Source of the DNA: Methyloprofundus sp.
GTDB lineage: Bacteria; Pseudomonadota; Gammaproteobacteria; Methylococcales; Methylomonadaceae
NCBI GenBank assembly: GCA_030636485.1
Contig: DAOVWV010000025.1
Location: forward strand, 1 to 11,345
Length of the DNA: 11,345 bases
Reading direction: 5' to 3'
Both the position numbers and the translations under genes were made by a program. Positions within the stretch are counted from its first letter, which is position 1. Each line of letters begins with the position of its first letter. This document shows positions 1 to 6,570 of this stretch, one piece after another. The notes below the pieces were generated by a model that saw only the letters and a list, made by a program, of their open reading frames with translations, was not told the DNA's origin and did not search any database.

Positions 1-999
1 TCGCAGGAGGCAGAAAGCCGGGGATTTGGCTGGGCTGTAGGTGGACTTTATGCGATAGCGGTGTTAGCGATTGGAGGATTGGCAGGCTATTGGCGGATAG
101 AACCTAAAAGTTTCGATGTCGTGGCAGAAGCCAAGATGATTCAGGAAAAGAACGGCATTACTAACAGATCGCCTGATGGCTATGTGTATCCTGACGGCTA
201 TGTGTTTGGCAATACTTTAGTGCATATTGCCGAGGTATTGCTTTATAAGCCAGGCGGGTATCTGACTAATGATGTCGGTGTGCCGGGGGTGCTGCTGGAT
301 AATATTCCCGCCTGGGAATATGGGGCCTTGATTATGTTGCGTGATGGTGCGTCTGCATTAAGAAACCACCTCGCACGTGCACAATCGCAGTCAGCTGAAG
401 ATCCTGACCTAGCAAGAGCAGAGCCTTATTTTTACTATGAACGTAACTCCTGGGCCTTGCCATCTACTGAAGCTGAATATGAAAAGGGAATTGATGCACT
501 GCATTCCTATATGCGGCGTTTGGCAGACCTGAGTGATAAAAACCCGGGGCACTTTTATTCCAGAGCCGATAATCTATGGCAATATATTGAGATCATCATC
601 AAACGTTTAGGGGGTATTTCAACGCGTTTGGCAGCCAGTACTGATCGCTATGAGGCGTATGATATTAAACAGGAAAAGTCAAATGCCATTTCACAGACGA
701 CCTGGATGAAGCTGGATGATGAATTCTGGCAGGCGCGTGGTTCATGTTGGGCATTGCTGCATATTTTAAGAGCCATTAAACATGATTTTAGACTGATTTT
801 AGATGATAAACGTGCGATGGATACCGTCAATATCATGATTCATGAAATGGAAAATGCCTTGGCACCGATTACCAGTCCGGTTATTTTGAATGGTGAAGGT
901 TTCGGTATTTTTGCTAACTATTCATTGGCAATGGCAAGCTATGTATCACGGGCATCTGCCGCTGCACTTGATTTACGTGATGTAATGAACCGAGGGTAA
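1..999 (+). CDS. DUF2333 family inner-membrane protein (5' end outside window)
   Basis: The frame is open from base 1, so the visible 332 residues lack the true N-terminus; the GTG at 61 is internal to a hydrophobic segment and is not a credible start. The visible protein begins with a single predicted transmembrane helix (GFGWAVGGLYAIAVLAIGGL), followed by a motif typical of DUF2333, a tryptophan-tyrosine pair then 'EPKSFDV'. The rest is a long soluble, mostly helical domain containing 'GYLTNDVGVPGVLLDNIPAWEYG' type residues (seen at about 238-325 nt), which match the conserved family core. DUF2333 has no assigned biochemical role. The next gene starts 4 nt after the stop, so the two are probably cotranscribed. 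The family call rests on remembered motif resemblance, not a search. Confidence 0.82.
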   Translation, partial: SQEAESRGFGWAVGGLYAIAVLAIGGLAGYWRIEPKSFDVVAEAKMIQEKNGITNRSPDGYVYPDGYVFGNTLVHIAEVLLYKPGGYLTNDVGVPGVLLDNIPAWEYGALIMLRDGASALRNHLARAQSQSAEDPDLARAEPYFYYERNSWALPSTEAEYEKGIDALHSYMRRLADLSDKNPGHFYSRADNLWQYIEIIIKRLGGISTRLAASTDRYEAYDIKQEKSNAISQTTWMKLDDEFWQARGSCWALLHILRAIKHDFRLILDDKRAMDTVNIMIHEMENALAPITSPVILNGEGFGIFANYSLAMASYVSRASAAALDLRDVMNRG

Positions 1000-1003
1000 A
1001 AAA

Positions 1004-1318
1004 GTGGAAGACGAATTAAATAATAATCTTAAACAGGTGAGTACCTGGAAGCGTATTGGGTTTATCCTGATTTTTGCGGTGATAGCCGGTGTGGTACGTA
1101 CCTTGATCTGGGTGGTTGTGTTGCTGCAAATTGCCGCCGCCTTGATAACCGGAAATACCAATCAGCATATTTTGGGCTTTGGTCAGAAATTAGCGGCGTA
1201 TTTGTACCATATCATGTTGTTTATGACTTTTAATACTGATCAAGTGCCTTTTCCTTTTTCTGACTGGGCTTTGACTGAACAGGCCATTAACGATAGGGAT
1301 ATTGTCACTAAGCAATAA
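1004..1318 (+). CDS. DUF4389 domain small membrane protein
   Basis: This is a 104-residue protein starting at GTG 1004, 4 nt after the preceding stop; a GAGGG Shine-Dalgarno stretch at 992-996 lies inside the end of the upstream gene, which supports this start. Residues about 17-48 form a long hydrophobic stretch ending in 'LLQIAAALITG', followed by an amphipathic part and the family's C-terminal signature 'NTDQVPFPFSDW' (residues 77-88). That order, membrane helix, Q..TG, then PFPFSxW, is characteristic of DUF4389. Function is unknown for the family. Its place between DUF2333 and dinB suggests one transcript, and the end of the gene is only 4 nt before the likely dinB start. Confidence 0.85.
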   Translation: MEDELNNNLKQVSTWKRIGFILIFAVIAGVVRTLIWVVVLLQIAAALITGNTNQHILGFGQKLAAYLYHIMLFMTFNTDQVPFPFSDWALTEQAINDRDIVTKQ

Positions 1319-1322
1319 AGCA

Positions 1323-2411
1323 ATGACCGGCGGAGAACCGGAGCCGTTGCGTAAAATCATTCATATAGATATGGATGCATTTTTTGCAGCGGTTGAGCAG
1401 CGCGATAACCCAGATTACCAGAATAAACCGGTTATTGTCGGCGGCGCACCTGATAGTCGTGGTGTTGTTGCCACCTGTAGTTATGAAGCGAGAAAATACG
1501 GCATTCATTCTGCAATGCCATCAGCCACAGCATTCCGCCTGTGTCCGCAGGCCATTTTTGTAAAACCCCGTTTTGCCATTTATCAGCAAGCATCCGCAAC
1601 GATCCGACAGATTTTTTATCAATACACTGAGCTGGTTGAGCCGCTTTCACTGGATGAGGCTTATTTAGATGTCAGTGATAGTGTGCTTTTTCAGGGGTCT
1701 GCGAGCCGGCTTGCAGAAAAAATAAAACAACAGATTTTAGCGGAAACTGGCCTAATCGCATCGGCGGGCGTTTCCTATAATAAATTCTTTGCAAAAATTG
1801 CATCTGATATGGATAAGCCGGACGGGCTTTATTTGATCAGGCCCGAACAAGGGCTGGACTTTGTCGCACAATTACCGATAGGAAAGTTTCATGGTGTGGG
1901 GAAAGCGACCGAGCGGAAAATGCATGCCTTAGGTATTCAGAATGGTGCTGATCTAAGGCAGTTTTCATTAGCTGTTTTACAACAACACTTTGGTAAGTCC
2001 GCTTTGTTTTTTTATCAAATTGCCCAAGGGATAGATGAAAGACCGCTTAGGGTACATCGTGAAAGGACGTCCATCGGTACAGAAACAACCTATGCGCAGG
2101 ACCTTAAAGAGAGTGGCGAGATTTATCAGCAATTAGCCGAGTTATTTGATAAGGTCTTATTAAAAGTAGAAGCGAAGAAGCTATTTGCACGGACACTCAC
2201 AATAAAAATTAAATACCATGATTTCCGCCAGATTACCCGCAGCCTAACCCTTAATAACCCCATTAAAAAACAATTATTAAATACGCCTGTTTTTAGGCAG
2301 TTGCTGCAAAAGGATGGGATTGGTCAGAGTAAAATACGGTTGTTAGGTATCAGCTTATCAACATTGGAAAAACAATCAGGCTCTTATCGGCAGATGGATC
2401 TGTTTGATTAA
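1323..2411 (+). CDS. dinB: DNA polymerase IV (Y-family translesion polymerase)
   Basis: Error-prone Y-family polymerase that extends past lesions and is recruited to the replication fork by the beta clamp. From ATG 1323 it has 362 residues (E. coli DinB has 351). The catalytic metal ligands are all present: D16 in 'HIDMDAFFAAVEQ' and D111/E112 in 'SLDEAYLDV', with the same 95-residue spacing as E. coli D8 and D103. The little-finger domain follows, and the protein ends in QMDLFD, an intact clamp-binding pentapeptide (QMDLF). The start is uncertain: TTG 1302 overlaps the upstream gene, ATG 1323 has no clear ribosome site, and TTG 1347 gives MRKIIHIDMD, which matches the E. coli N-terminus and has GGAG at 1332-1335. 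I see no SOS box directly upstream; expression probably depends on the upstream genes' promoter. Confidence 0.96.
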   Translation: MTGGEPEPLRKIIHIDMDAFFAAVEQRDNPDYQNKPVIVGGAPDSRGVVATCSYEARKYGIHSAMPSATAFRLCPQAIFVKPRFAIYQQASATIRQIFYQYTELVEPLSLDEAYLDVSDSVLFQGSASRLAEKIKQQILAETGLIASAGVSYNKFFAKIASDMDKPDGLYLIRPEQGLDFVAQLPIGKFHGVGKATERKMHALGIQNGADLRQFSLAVLQQHFGKSALFFYQIAQGIDERPLRVHRERTSIGTETTYAQDLKESGEIYQQLAELFDKVLLKVEAKKLFARTLTIKIKYHDFRQITRSLTLNNPIKKQLLNTPVFRQLLQKDGIGQSKIRLLGISLSTLEKQSGSYRQMDLFD

Positions 2412-2457
2412 AGGTCATACTTTGGCAACAAATTTAACACGAGGCAAGCTATAATGC

Positions 2458-2528
2458 GTAGAGTGGGCAATCTTTTCTGCCCACCGTGCTCAGCTTTAAT
2501 GGTGGGCAAAAAAAACTGCCCACCCTAC
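2458..2528. repeat. Two-hairpin REP-like palindromic element
   Basis: Two hairpins are arranged head to tail. Hairpin 1 pairs GTGGGCA (2463-2469) with TGCCCAC (2478-2484) across an 8-nt loop. Hairpin 2 pairs GGTGGGCA (2501-2508) with TGCCCACC (2517-2524), also across an 8-nt loop, and 15-16 nt separate them. The outer arms, GTAGAGTGGGCA (2458-2469) and TGCCCACCCTAC (2517-2528), are inverted repeats with one mismatch, so the whole element can also fold as one long stem. It sits just downstream of dinB, where REP/BIME-type elements are common. It may help end or stabilise the dinB transcript, but no strong T-run follows. Confidence 0.75.
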
Positions 2529-2620
2529 TTGTTTTTACCCCGTATTAAGTTGCTAGCTCATACTTTGATAGGGGAAGAATCAATGTCGTGTATAAGTGCT
2601 AACGTATCCACTAAGAGCTG

Positions 2621-2653
2621 TACAATATATATAATTAGATAGGCATACAGAGG
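2621..2653 (+). promoter_or_regulatory. Probable promoter -10 and ribosome binding site for the 61-aa gene and darP
   Basis: The run TACAATATATATAATTAG contains a perfect TATAAT at 2630-2635 and an overlapping TACAAT at 2621-2626. No good -35 hexamer lies at 16-18 nt upstream (TCCACT at 2607-2612 is weak), so only the -10 is supported. AGAGG at 2649-2653 is a good Shine-Dalgarno 7 nt before ATG 2661. The rest of the 2412-2660 gap holds the two-hairpin repeat and AT-rich DNA without a credible gene. Confidence 0.45.
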
Positions 2654-2660
2654 TAAAAGA

Positions 2661-2846
2661 ATGCAGTTAGCAATGTGGGAAAGTGTGTTATTAGGGATTA
2701 TGGCACTTGGGCTGGTCTTTTGGATGGGGCCAGGCATAAAGGCTACGTTACAGCGTAGTCAGGAAGCCCCCAAAGATTGGATAGGCGCATTAGTCCCTAT
2801 CGGGGGTGTTGTATTATTTATTATTTTTTTAATTATGACGGTTTGA
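2661..2846 (+). CDS. Small two-helix membrane protein, function unknown
   Basis: This gene encodes 61 residues with a clear AGAGG ribosome site 7 nt before the ATG. Two hydrophobic helices are visible, residues about 5-23 and 43-60, joined by a short charged loop containing 'KATLQRSQEAPKDW'. The loop has a net positive first half, which suggests it is cytoplasmic with both termini outside, though this is only a positive-inside guess. The stop lies 1 nt before the darP start codon, so the pair is almost certainly one transcript with coupled translation. I do not recognise a named family. The gene is credible because of its ribosome site, membrane-type composition and tight spacing rather than by homology. 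Confidence 0.72.
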   Translation: MQLAMWESVLLGIMALGLVFWMGPGIKATLQRSQEAPKDWIGALVPIGGVVLFIIFLIMTV

Positions 2847-2847
2847 T

Positions 2848-3405
2848 ATGAGTGAATTGATAGAGACAGACCAGGAAGAAGAGCAGACCTGGGCAATTAG
2901 GCCAAATAAATCTCAAATAAAACGGGATATAGCCGTTTTAAGTGAGTTGTGTGAAGAAATAACTCAATTAGCTCCCGCACAGATTACGCGCCTGGACTTA
3001 CCTGAAAATATTGAGCTGGCTATTTTAGAGGCGGCAAAGATGCCTTTAAAGGGAGCACGAAAAAGGCAGCTGAAATTTATTACTGCGCTAATGCGTAAAA
3101 TTGATGTTGAGCCTATCATAGAGAAATTAGACAAAATAAAGGCAAAAAGTGCACATGCAGCCCGGGAGTTGCATCAATTAGAGCGTTGGAGAGAGCGGTT
3201 TTTATCTGATGATAAGCAGGTATTAAGCGAATTTTTACAGCAATATCCTGATGCGGATGTACAGTATATACGGCAATTGACCCGTAATGCTAAAAAAGAA
3301 ATAGCCGCCGAGAAGCCTCCCAAATCTTCGCGCTTATTATTTCGTTATCTAAGGGAGTTGCTGGAAAACAAGCTGGCGGCTGATGAGTCAGACTCGGAGG
3401 AGTAG
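2848..3405 (+). CDS. darP: Ribosome biogenesis factor DarP (YjgA, DUF615)
   Basis: DarP/YjgA is a helical protein that binds late 50S ribosomal precursors and promotes their maturation in the cytoplasm. The 185-residue length matches E. coli YjgA (about 183). Family signatures are visible in order: 'RPNKSQIKRD' near residue 18, 'MPLKGARKRQLKFI' at about 64-77 (the conserved basic core), and a C-terminal 'RYLREL' segment near 165-171. The extreme ends are acidic (EEE near the N-terminus, DESDSEE at the C-terminus), as is usual. ATG 2848 lies 1 nt after the upstream stop and lacks its own strong ribosome site, consistent with translational coupling to the small membrane protein. Confidence 0.93.
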   Translation: MSELIETDQEEEQTWAIRPNKSQIKRDIAVLSELCEEITQLAPAQITRLDLPENIELAILEAAKMPLKGARKRQLKFITALMRKIDVEPIIEKLDKIKAKSAHAARELHQLERWRERFLSDDKQVLSEFLQQYPDADVQYIRQLTRNAKKEIAAEKPPKSSRLLFRYLRELLENKLAADESDSEE

Positions 3406-3446
3406 GCTAAACCTGACTAAAAAGACGCTAGGAATGGCACGATAAA

Positions 3447-3474
3447 TATACTTCACGTAGCCGCGTGAAGTATA
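3447..3474. terminator. Perfect 11-bp hairpin between convergent genes
   Basis: TATACTTCACG (3447-3457) pairs perfectly with CGTGAAGTATA (3464-3474) around a 6-nt loop TAGCCG. It lies in the 150-bp gap between darP (+) and the aspartyl protease gene (-), where a bidirectional terminator is expected. Neither side has a long T-run, so intrinsic termination would be weak, and a transcript-stabilising or repeat role is also possible. Confidence 0.5.
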
Positions 3475-3555
3475 GGTTTCACCATAAGTGGCTAATGCAG
3501 TAACGTATTGCTTTGCTCTGCATAGAGAAATTATTAGCCCCATGCTCAGCAAAGT

Positions 3556-4689
3556 CTAAGGCTCAAATCGTTCAAATATTATCTTATTATTGGCAGAATC
3601 AATATTCACCACAAATTCACGTAAAAAACTCATCCCTAATAAGCCATCAACCCCTTGTTTGGGTGGTGCAGGTAAGATGACTGCCGTAACCTGCTTTGCC
3701 TGGACACCGCTGACACTCATGGAATTTAAGACAGTGACTTTGCCACGAATGGTTGAGCCATCTGCTATTTTCAGAGGAATAGTGTACAGACTGGATGAAT
3801 TTAAATTAAGTCGCGTTGCCATAGCCTGGCTTAGGGTGACATAAGTTGCGCCGGTATCCAATAAAAAGCGTCCGTTTACGCGATCATTAATACGCATCGT
3901 CAGTATCATATGGTCATTGGCATTGTCATGCGCTATAGAGACGTGTTTGAACTCCTCATTCAATCGAGACAGTTTTTTATCCAGTTTAGCCCAGAATAAT
4001 TGTGCCTGCTTTCCGTTTTCCAGCGCTACATCGGCTGTTTTTCTAAGCTTTACTTGTTGCTGCATATTCTCCAGCGATAGCTGGTAGCGGCTGATGGTTT
4101 TTTCGCCATGACTGACCTTCTTAAAGCTTAACGATATTTTGTTCTGGGTAGCCTTTAGCTTGTTGGAGGCCTGATTCTGTTTATGTACCAGATTATTATA
4201 GGCACGGACATTATTATTTGGCTGGGCATGAGTCACTCGCTGTGCCGCTGCAAAATACCGCTTCTTCTCCTGGGCAAACCTTTTTAACAGAGCGGCTCTT
4301 TCGCGTTTAATGGCTTGTGCTTTCTTTTTTGCCTGAATAGCGGAAAAACGTTCTTTTTGTAGTTTTTTATAGCGATTCGCTATATCCATTAACTCATTGG
4401 GCGGGTCAAGTTCAATCAGTGCATTAGTCGGGGGACGGTTTGTTTGTGTAGCCGTGGAGTCATCATGTTTTGTAATTGATTCTATACTCGACTTGCGCAG
4501 AGAAATGGAACCACCGCCAATATCCAGAGTAATATGTGTGGCAGTCTGTTTTTTTATCGTTCCGCTAAAATTGCGTCCATTTTTTAATACAATTTTATCG
4601 GCGAGTGCTAATGAGCTACAAAAAGCGAATAAACTTAAGAGACAGAAAGGCGCGATATACCTTCGTTGTTTTTTGAAAAAAATTTTCAT
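3556..4689 (-). CDS. Exported coiled-coil protein with retropepsin-like aspartic protease domain
   Basis: This is a 377-residue protein with a Sec-type signal peptide: basic start MKIFFKKQRR, hydrophobic core at 12-28, and probable cleavage after ALA (residue 30). Residues about 31-75 ('KIVLKNGRNFSGTIKK' onward) look like a small beta-barrel, SH3- or LSm-like. Residues about 100-255 are rich in K, Q, A and E and should be a long coiled coil. Residues 260-377 form a retropepsin-like domain: the catalytic motif DTGA at 278-281 inside 'RFLLDTGATYVTLS', and the second conserved block 'GVDGLLGMSFL' at 346-356. Bacterial clan AA proteases of this type act as homodimers, one DTG per subunit. The substrate is unknown. 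It is not obviously cotranscribed with rlpA, 129 bp upstream, because a palindromic repeat lies between them. Confidence 0.85.
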   Translation of the reverse strand: MKIFFKKQRRYIAPFCLLSLFAFCSSLALADKIVLKNGRNFSGTIKKQTATHITLDIGGGSISLRKSSIESITKHDDSTATQTNRPPTNALIELDPPNELMDIANRYKKLQKERFSAIQAKKKAQAIKRERAALLKRFAQEKKRYFAAAQRVTHAQPNNNVRAYNNLVHKQNQASNKLKATQNKISLSFKKVSHGEKTISRYQLSLENMQQQVKLRKTADVALENGKQAQLFWAKLDKKLSRLNEEFKHVSIAHDNANDHMILTMRINDRVNGRFLLDTGATYVTLSQAMATRLNLNSSSLYTIPLKIADGSTIRGKVTVLNSMSVSGVQAKQVTAVILPAPPKQGVDGLLGMSFLREFVVNIDSANNKIIFERFEP

Positions 4690-4732
4690 AAAGATTAAGC
4701 TTCATTAATGGGGATAATCATATTGTACCGCC

Positions 4733-4810
4733 CGTTATTCCCGCCAAGCGTGGGTACAAACTTTAGCGGGAATCTTTAACGGTTAATGTTTGATCACATG
4801 CAGGAATGAA
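4733..4810. repeat. Degenerate copy of the dispersed CGTCATTCCC palindrome
   Basis: The segment opens with CGTTATTCCCGC. ATTCCCGC (4737-4744) pairs perfectly with GCGGGAAT (4766-4773), and the segment ends with CATGCAGGAATGA (4797-4809). The 13-nt end and the CGGGAATCT core are shared exactly with the copy at 10108-10180. The outer arms no longer pair fully (TTATTCC versus GGAATGA), so this copy is decayed. It fills most of the 129-bp gap between rlpA and the protease gene. A TACAAT at 4727-4722 on the minus strand is a possible -10 for the protease gene but lacks a matching -35. Confidence 0.75.
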
Positions 4811-4818
4811 GGCTTTTG

Positions 4819-5175
4819 CTAATGAATAACATCCATTCTAACTTTGCTAATGCCCGCATTAATTAAGCCAATTTTTTTTGCCGCCGCATAAGATAAGTCG
4901 ATCATGCGTTTTTTACTTCGTGGACCACGATCGGTAATAGTGACAACAACAGATTTATTATTTTTTAGGTCAGTAATTTTAACTTTAGTCCCAAAAGCGA
5001 GTGTTTTATGTGCAGCAGTCAGTTTGTTTCTATCATAAAGCTTGCCACTGGCTGTTTTTTTGCCTTGGAAAACATCGGAATAATAAGAGGCTATTCCTTC
5101 TTCAGCTGCAATTGCCAGGCTAGAGCTAAGGCAAAAAATAGAGAATACCAGACTGCGGAGTATTGTTTTTAGCAT
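4819..5175 (-). CDS. RlpA-like exported protein (double-psi beta-barrel only)
   Basis: This is a 118-residue protein with a signal peptide ending near AIAA (residue 24), followed by a single double-psi beta-barrel of the RlpA type: 'GIASYYSDVFQGKKTASG' (27-44), 'LTAAHKTLAFGTKVKITDL' (52-70) and 'VTITDRGP' (78-85). RlpA proteins are septal lytic transglycosylases cutting glycan strands that lack stem peptides. No SPOR domain is present and no lipobox cysteine follows the signal, so this is a short soluble periplasmic form. D82 matches the conserved second catalytic aspartate, but the position 37 residues before it, normally glutamate in 'TASGE', is lysine (K45). AAGGA 6 nt before the ATG supports the start. 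I leave the symbol empty because activity is doubtful. Confidence 0.9.
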   Translation of the reverse strand: MLKTILRSLVFSIFCLSSSLAIAAEEGIASYYSDVFQGKKTASGKLYDRNKLTAAHKTLAFGTKVKITDLKNNKSVVVTITDRGPRSKKRMIDLSYAAAKKIGLINAGISKVRMDVIH

Positions 5176-5201
5176 AAGTTTCCTTTATATGTTTTTGTAA
5201 A

Positions 5202-5246
5202 CTGTAGAATTTACAGCATAGACTATAGACTAGGCAAGTTATTATA
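5202..5246 (-). promoter_or_regulatory. Candidate control region of the RlpA-like gene
   Basis: On the minus strand a perfect TATAAT lies at 5246-5241, but no convincing -35 is seen. Between it and the gene is a near-perfect 15-bp dyad CTGTAGAATTTACAG (5202-5216, plus strand), which could be a regulator site. The region is the 93-bp gap between the hipA stop and the rlpA-like start, so it is also where hipA transcription would end. Confidence 0.3.
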
Positions 5247-5268
5247 TATTTCATGCGGTAGGGGGACA

Positions 5269-6570
5269 TTATAATGCTCTAAATGTTTGCTGGATTGCAG
5301 TGATCCGCGTTTGTTCTATACCAACGGCTTTAGCGATTTTTTGCCATTTATTTGTAACGCTTAATATATCACTCGCAATTTTTCTGCATTTTGCGGGATT
5401 CAGTCCTGCAACTCTTGCGCAGGTCAATATATCATCCATCGAAAAATCATCCTGCTTACCATTAATACTCATCTGATGCTTTGATGTCCAGGCTCCCGTT
5501 GGGTTATAACTATAAGTCACATCATAGGCGGGTGATATGCGCCATTTGCCTGCCCGATCCATTATAAAACTGATATTTTTGGTATGGTCATCATGGTTGC
5601 ACATGATAATGTTGAAAACCATTCGCCGAAACAGTTGTAATTTGTCACTCATGGGCAGATTAAGTTTTTGACAGACTTGTAAGGCTTGTTCATAACTTGT
5701 TGCTCCTGGTAACTGAAAGTCATAATGTGCCATGCCACATAGAGAGAGCATATGGCGTTTACCGCCCTCCGTATCCCGGTCAAAACGCTTAGTCATAAAA
5801 TGGGCACGGCTTCCTTCTTGCAGTAGCCGGCACTCTGACATTTCAATGCCCGCTTCCTGCGCACAAAGATAATAGGCATATTCTATGCGTCCATAGCCTT
5901 TAGGATCATTTAATTCTTTATCGCTGTTTTCATTAACCCCATCGAATTTTATTAGCCAATATGAAAAATTGGGGCTAGCTTGCATATGACCAGAACAGAT
6001 TGTGTTGGTTTTTTCATTCCAGGCAATCACTGCCTTTGCCCTGGCACCACCTGCCGATGTGCCAATTTCAAGAATCTGAGTAAGTGCTTCGGTATTTATT
6101 TCCCTGCCTTCAAGCTGAATGTCATACTTTCTCGCGGTTAAAATATCACTGGCCAGTTTAACCATTTGCTGAATATTAATGGGTGCATCAGCAAGCTTGT
6201 TTTCACTGAGTAACGGTGAAAACTCTAATGCGCCCATGCCACGATTACCGATATAGCAGAGGCGTTCTATAGGGCTGAAATCGCGGCTACTACGTCCTTG
6301 ACGCACAAGCCACTGATCAATCAGTGCGTTACCAAATTTATCGGGTAGCACATCCGCCAGCATTCCGGGTAAGCCTTTATAGGTTTCCCTATTTAATGAA
6401 CGGAATTGGTATGGCTCATTTCTAACGGGCATGGTGATAGGGCAGGGCTCTATTCCCGAGCCTTGCAGCACGGGCGAGTATTGAAACTCACTGTACAGGG
6501 AATCAGGGTGCCAGACGATTACGCCAATTTGGGTTCCCCAAAGGCTGACTTCTGCAATAGGGACTGCCAT
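5269..6570 (-). CDS. hipA: HipA-family serine/threonine kinase toxin
   Basis: HipA toxins are cytoplasmic kinases that phosphorylate translation factors (glutamyl-tRNA synthetase in E. coli) and cause dormancy; HipB neutralises them. The 433-residue length is close to E. coli HipA (440). All kinase landmarks are visible: the N-terminal subdomain with 'LPGMLADVLPDKFGNALID' (67-85), the glycine-rich loop 'GTSAGGARAK' (170-179) in which S172 aligns with the inactivating autophosphorylation site S150 of E. coli, the catalytic loop 'NHDDHTKN' (325-332) with D327 as likely base and N332 as metal ligand, and D350 of 'SPAYD' as second metal ligand. Nothing is truncated, so the kinase should be active. 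The ATG overlaps the hipB stop by 1 nt (TAATG), giving coupled translation. The target cannot be told from sequence. Confidence 0.95.
   Translation of the reverse strand: MAVPIAEVSLWGTQIGVIVWHPDSLYSEFQYSPVLQGSGIEPCPITMPVRNEPYQFRSLNRETYKGLPGMLADVLPDKFGNALIDQWLVRQGRSSRDFSPIERLCYIGNRGMGALEFSPLLSENKLADAPINIQQMVKLASDILTARKYDIQLEGREINTEALTQILEIGTSAGGARAKAVIAWNEKTNTICSGHMQASPNFSYWLIKFDGVNENSDKELNDPKGYGRIEYAYYLCAQEAGIEMSECRLLQEGSRAHFMTKRFDRDTEGGKRHMLSLCGMAHYDFQLPGATSYEQALQVCQKLNLPMSDKLQLFRRMVFNIIMCNHDDHTKNISFIMDRAGKWRISPAYDVTYSYNPTGAWTSKHQMSINGKQDDFSMDDILTCARVAGLNPAKCRKIASDILSVTNKWQKIAKAVGIEQTRITAIQQTFRAL

Noticed and set aside
2454..2642. 62-residue open frame downstream of dinB
   Set aside because: Its first 25 codons are the two-hairpin repeat, there is no ribosome binding site, and the composition is not protein-like.
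3590..3844. 84-residue plus-strand frame
   Set aside because: Antisense shadow of the retropepsin catalytic domain.
4397..4708. 103-residue plus-strand frame opposite the protease gene
   Set aside because: It lies antisense to the signal peptide and coiled-coil start of a well-supported gene and shows no domain or ribosome site.
5202..5216. LexA box (CTGTAGAATTTACAG) before the RlpA-like gene
   Set aside because: The half-sites CTG and CAG are separated by 9 bases, whereas the gammaproteobacterial LexA box needs 10; a cell-wall gene is also an unlikely SOS member. I keep it only as an unassigned dyad.
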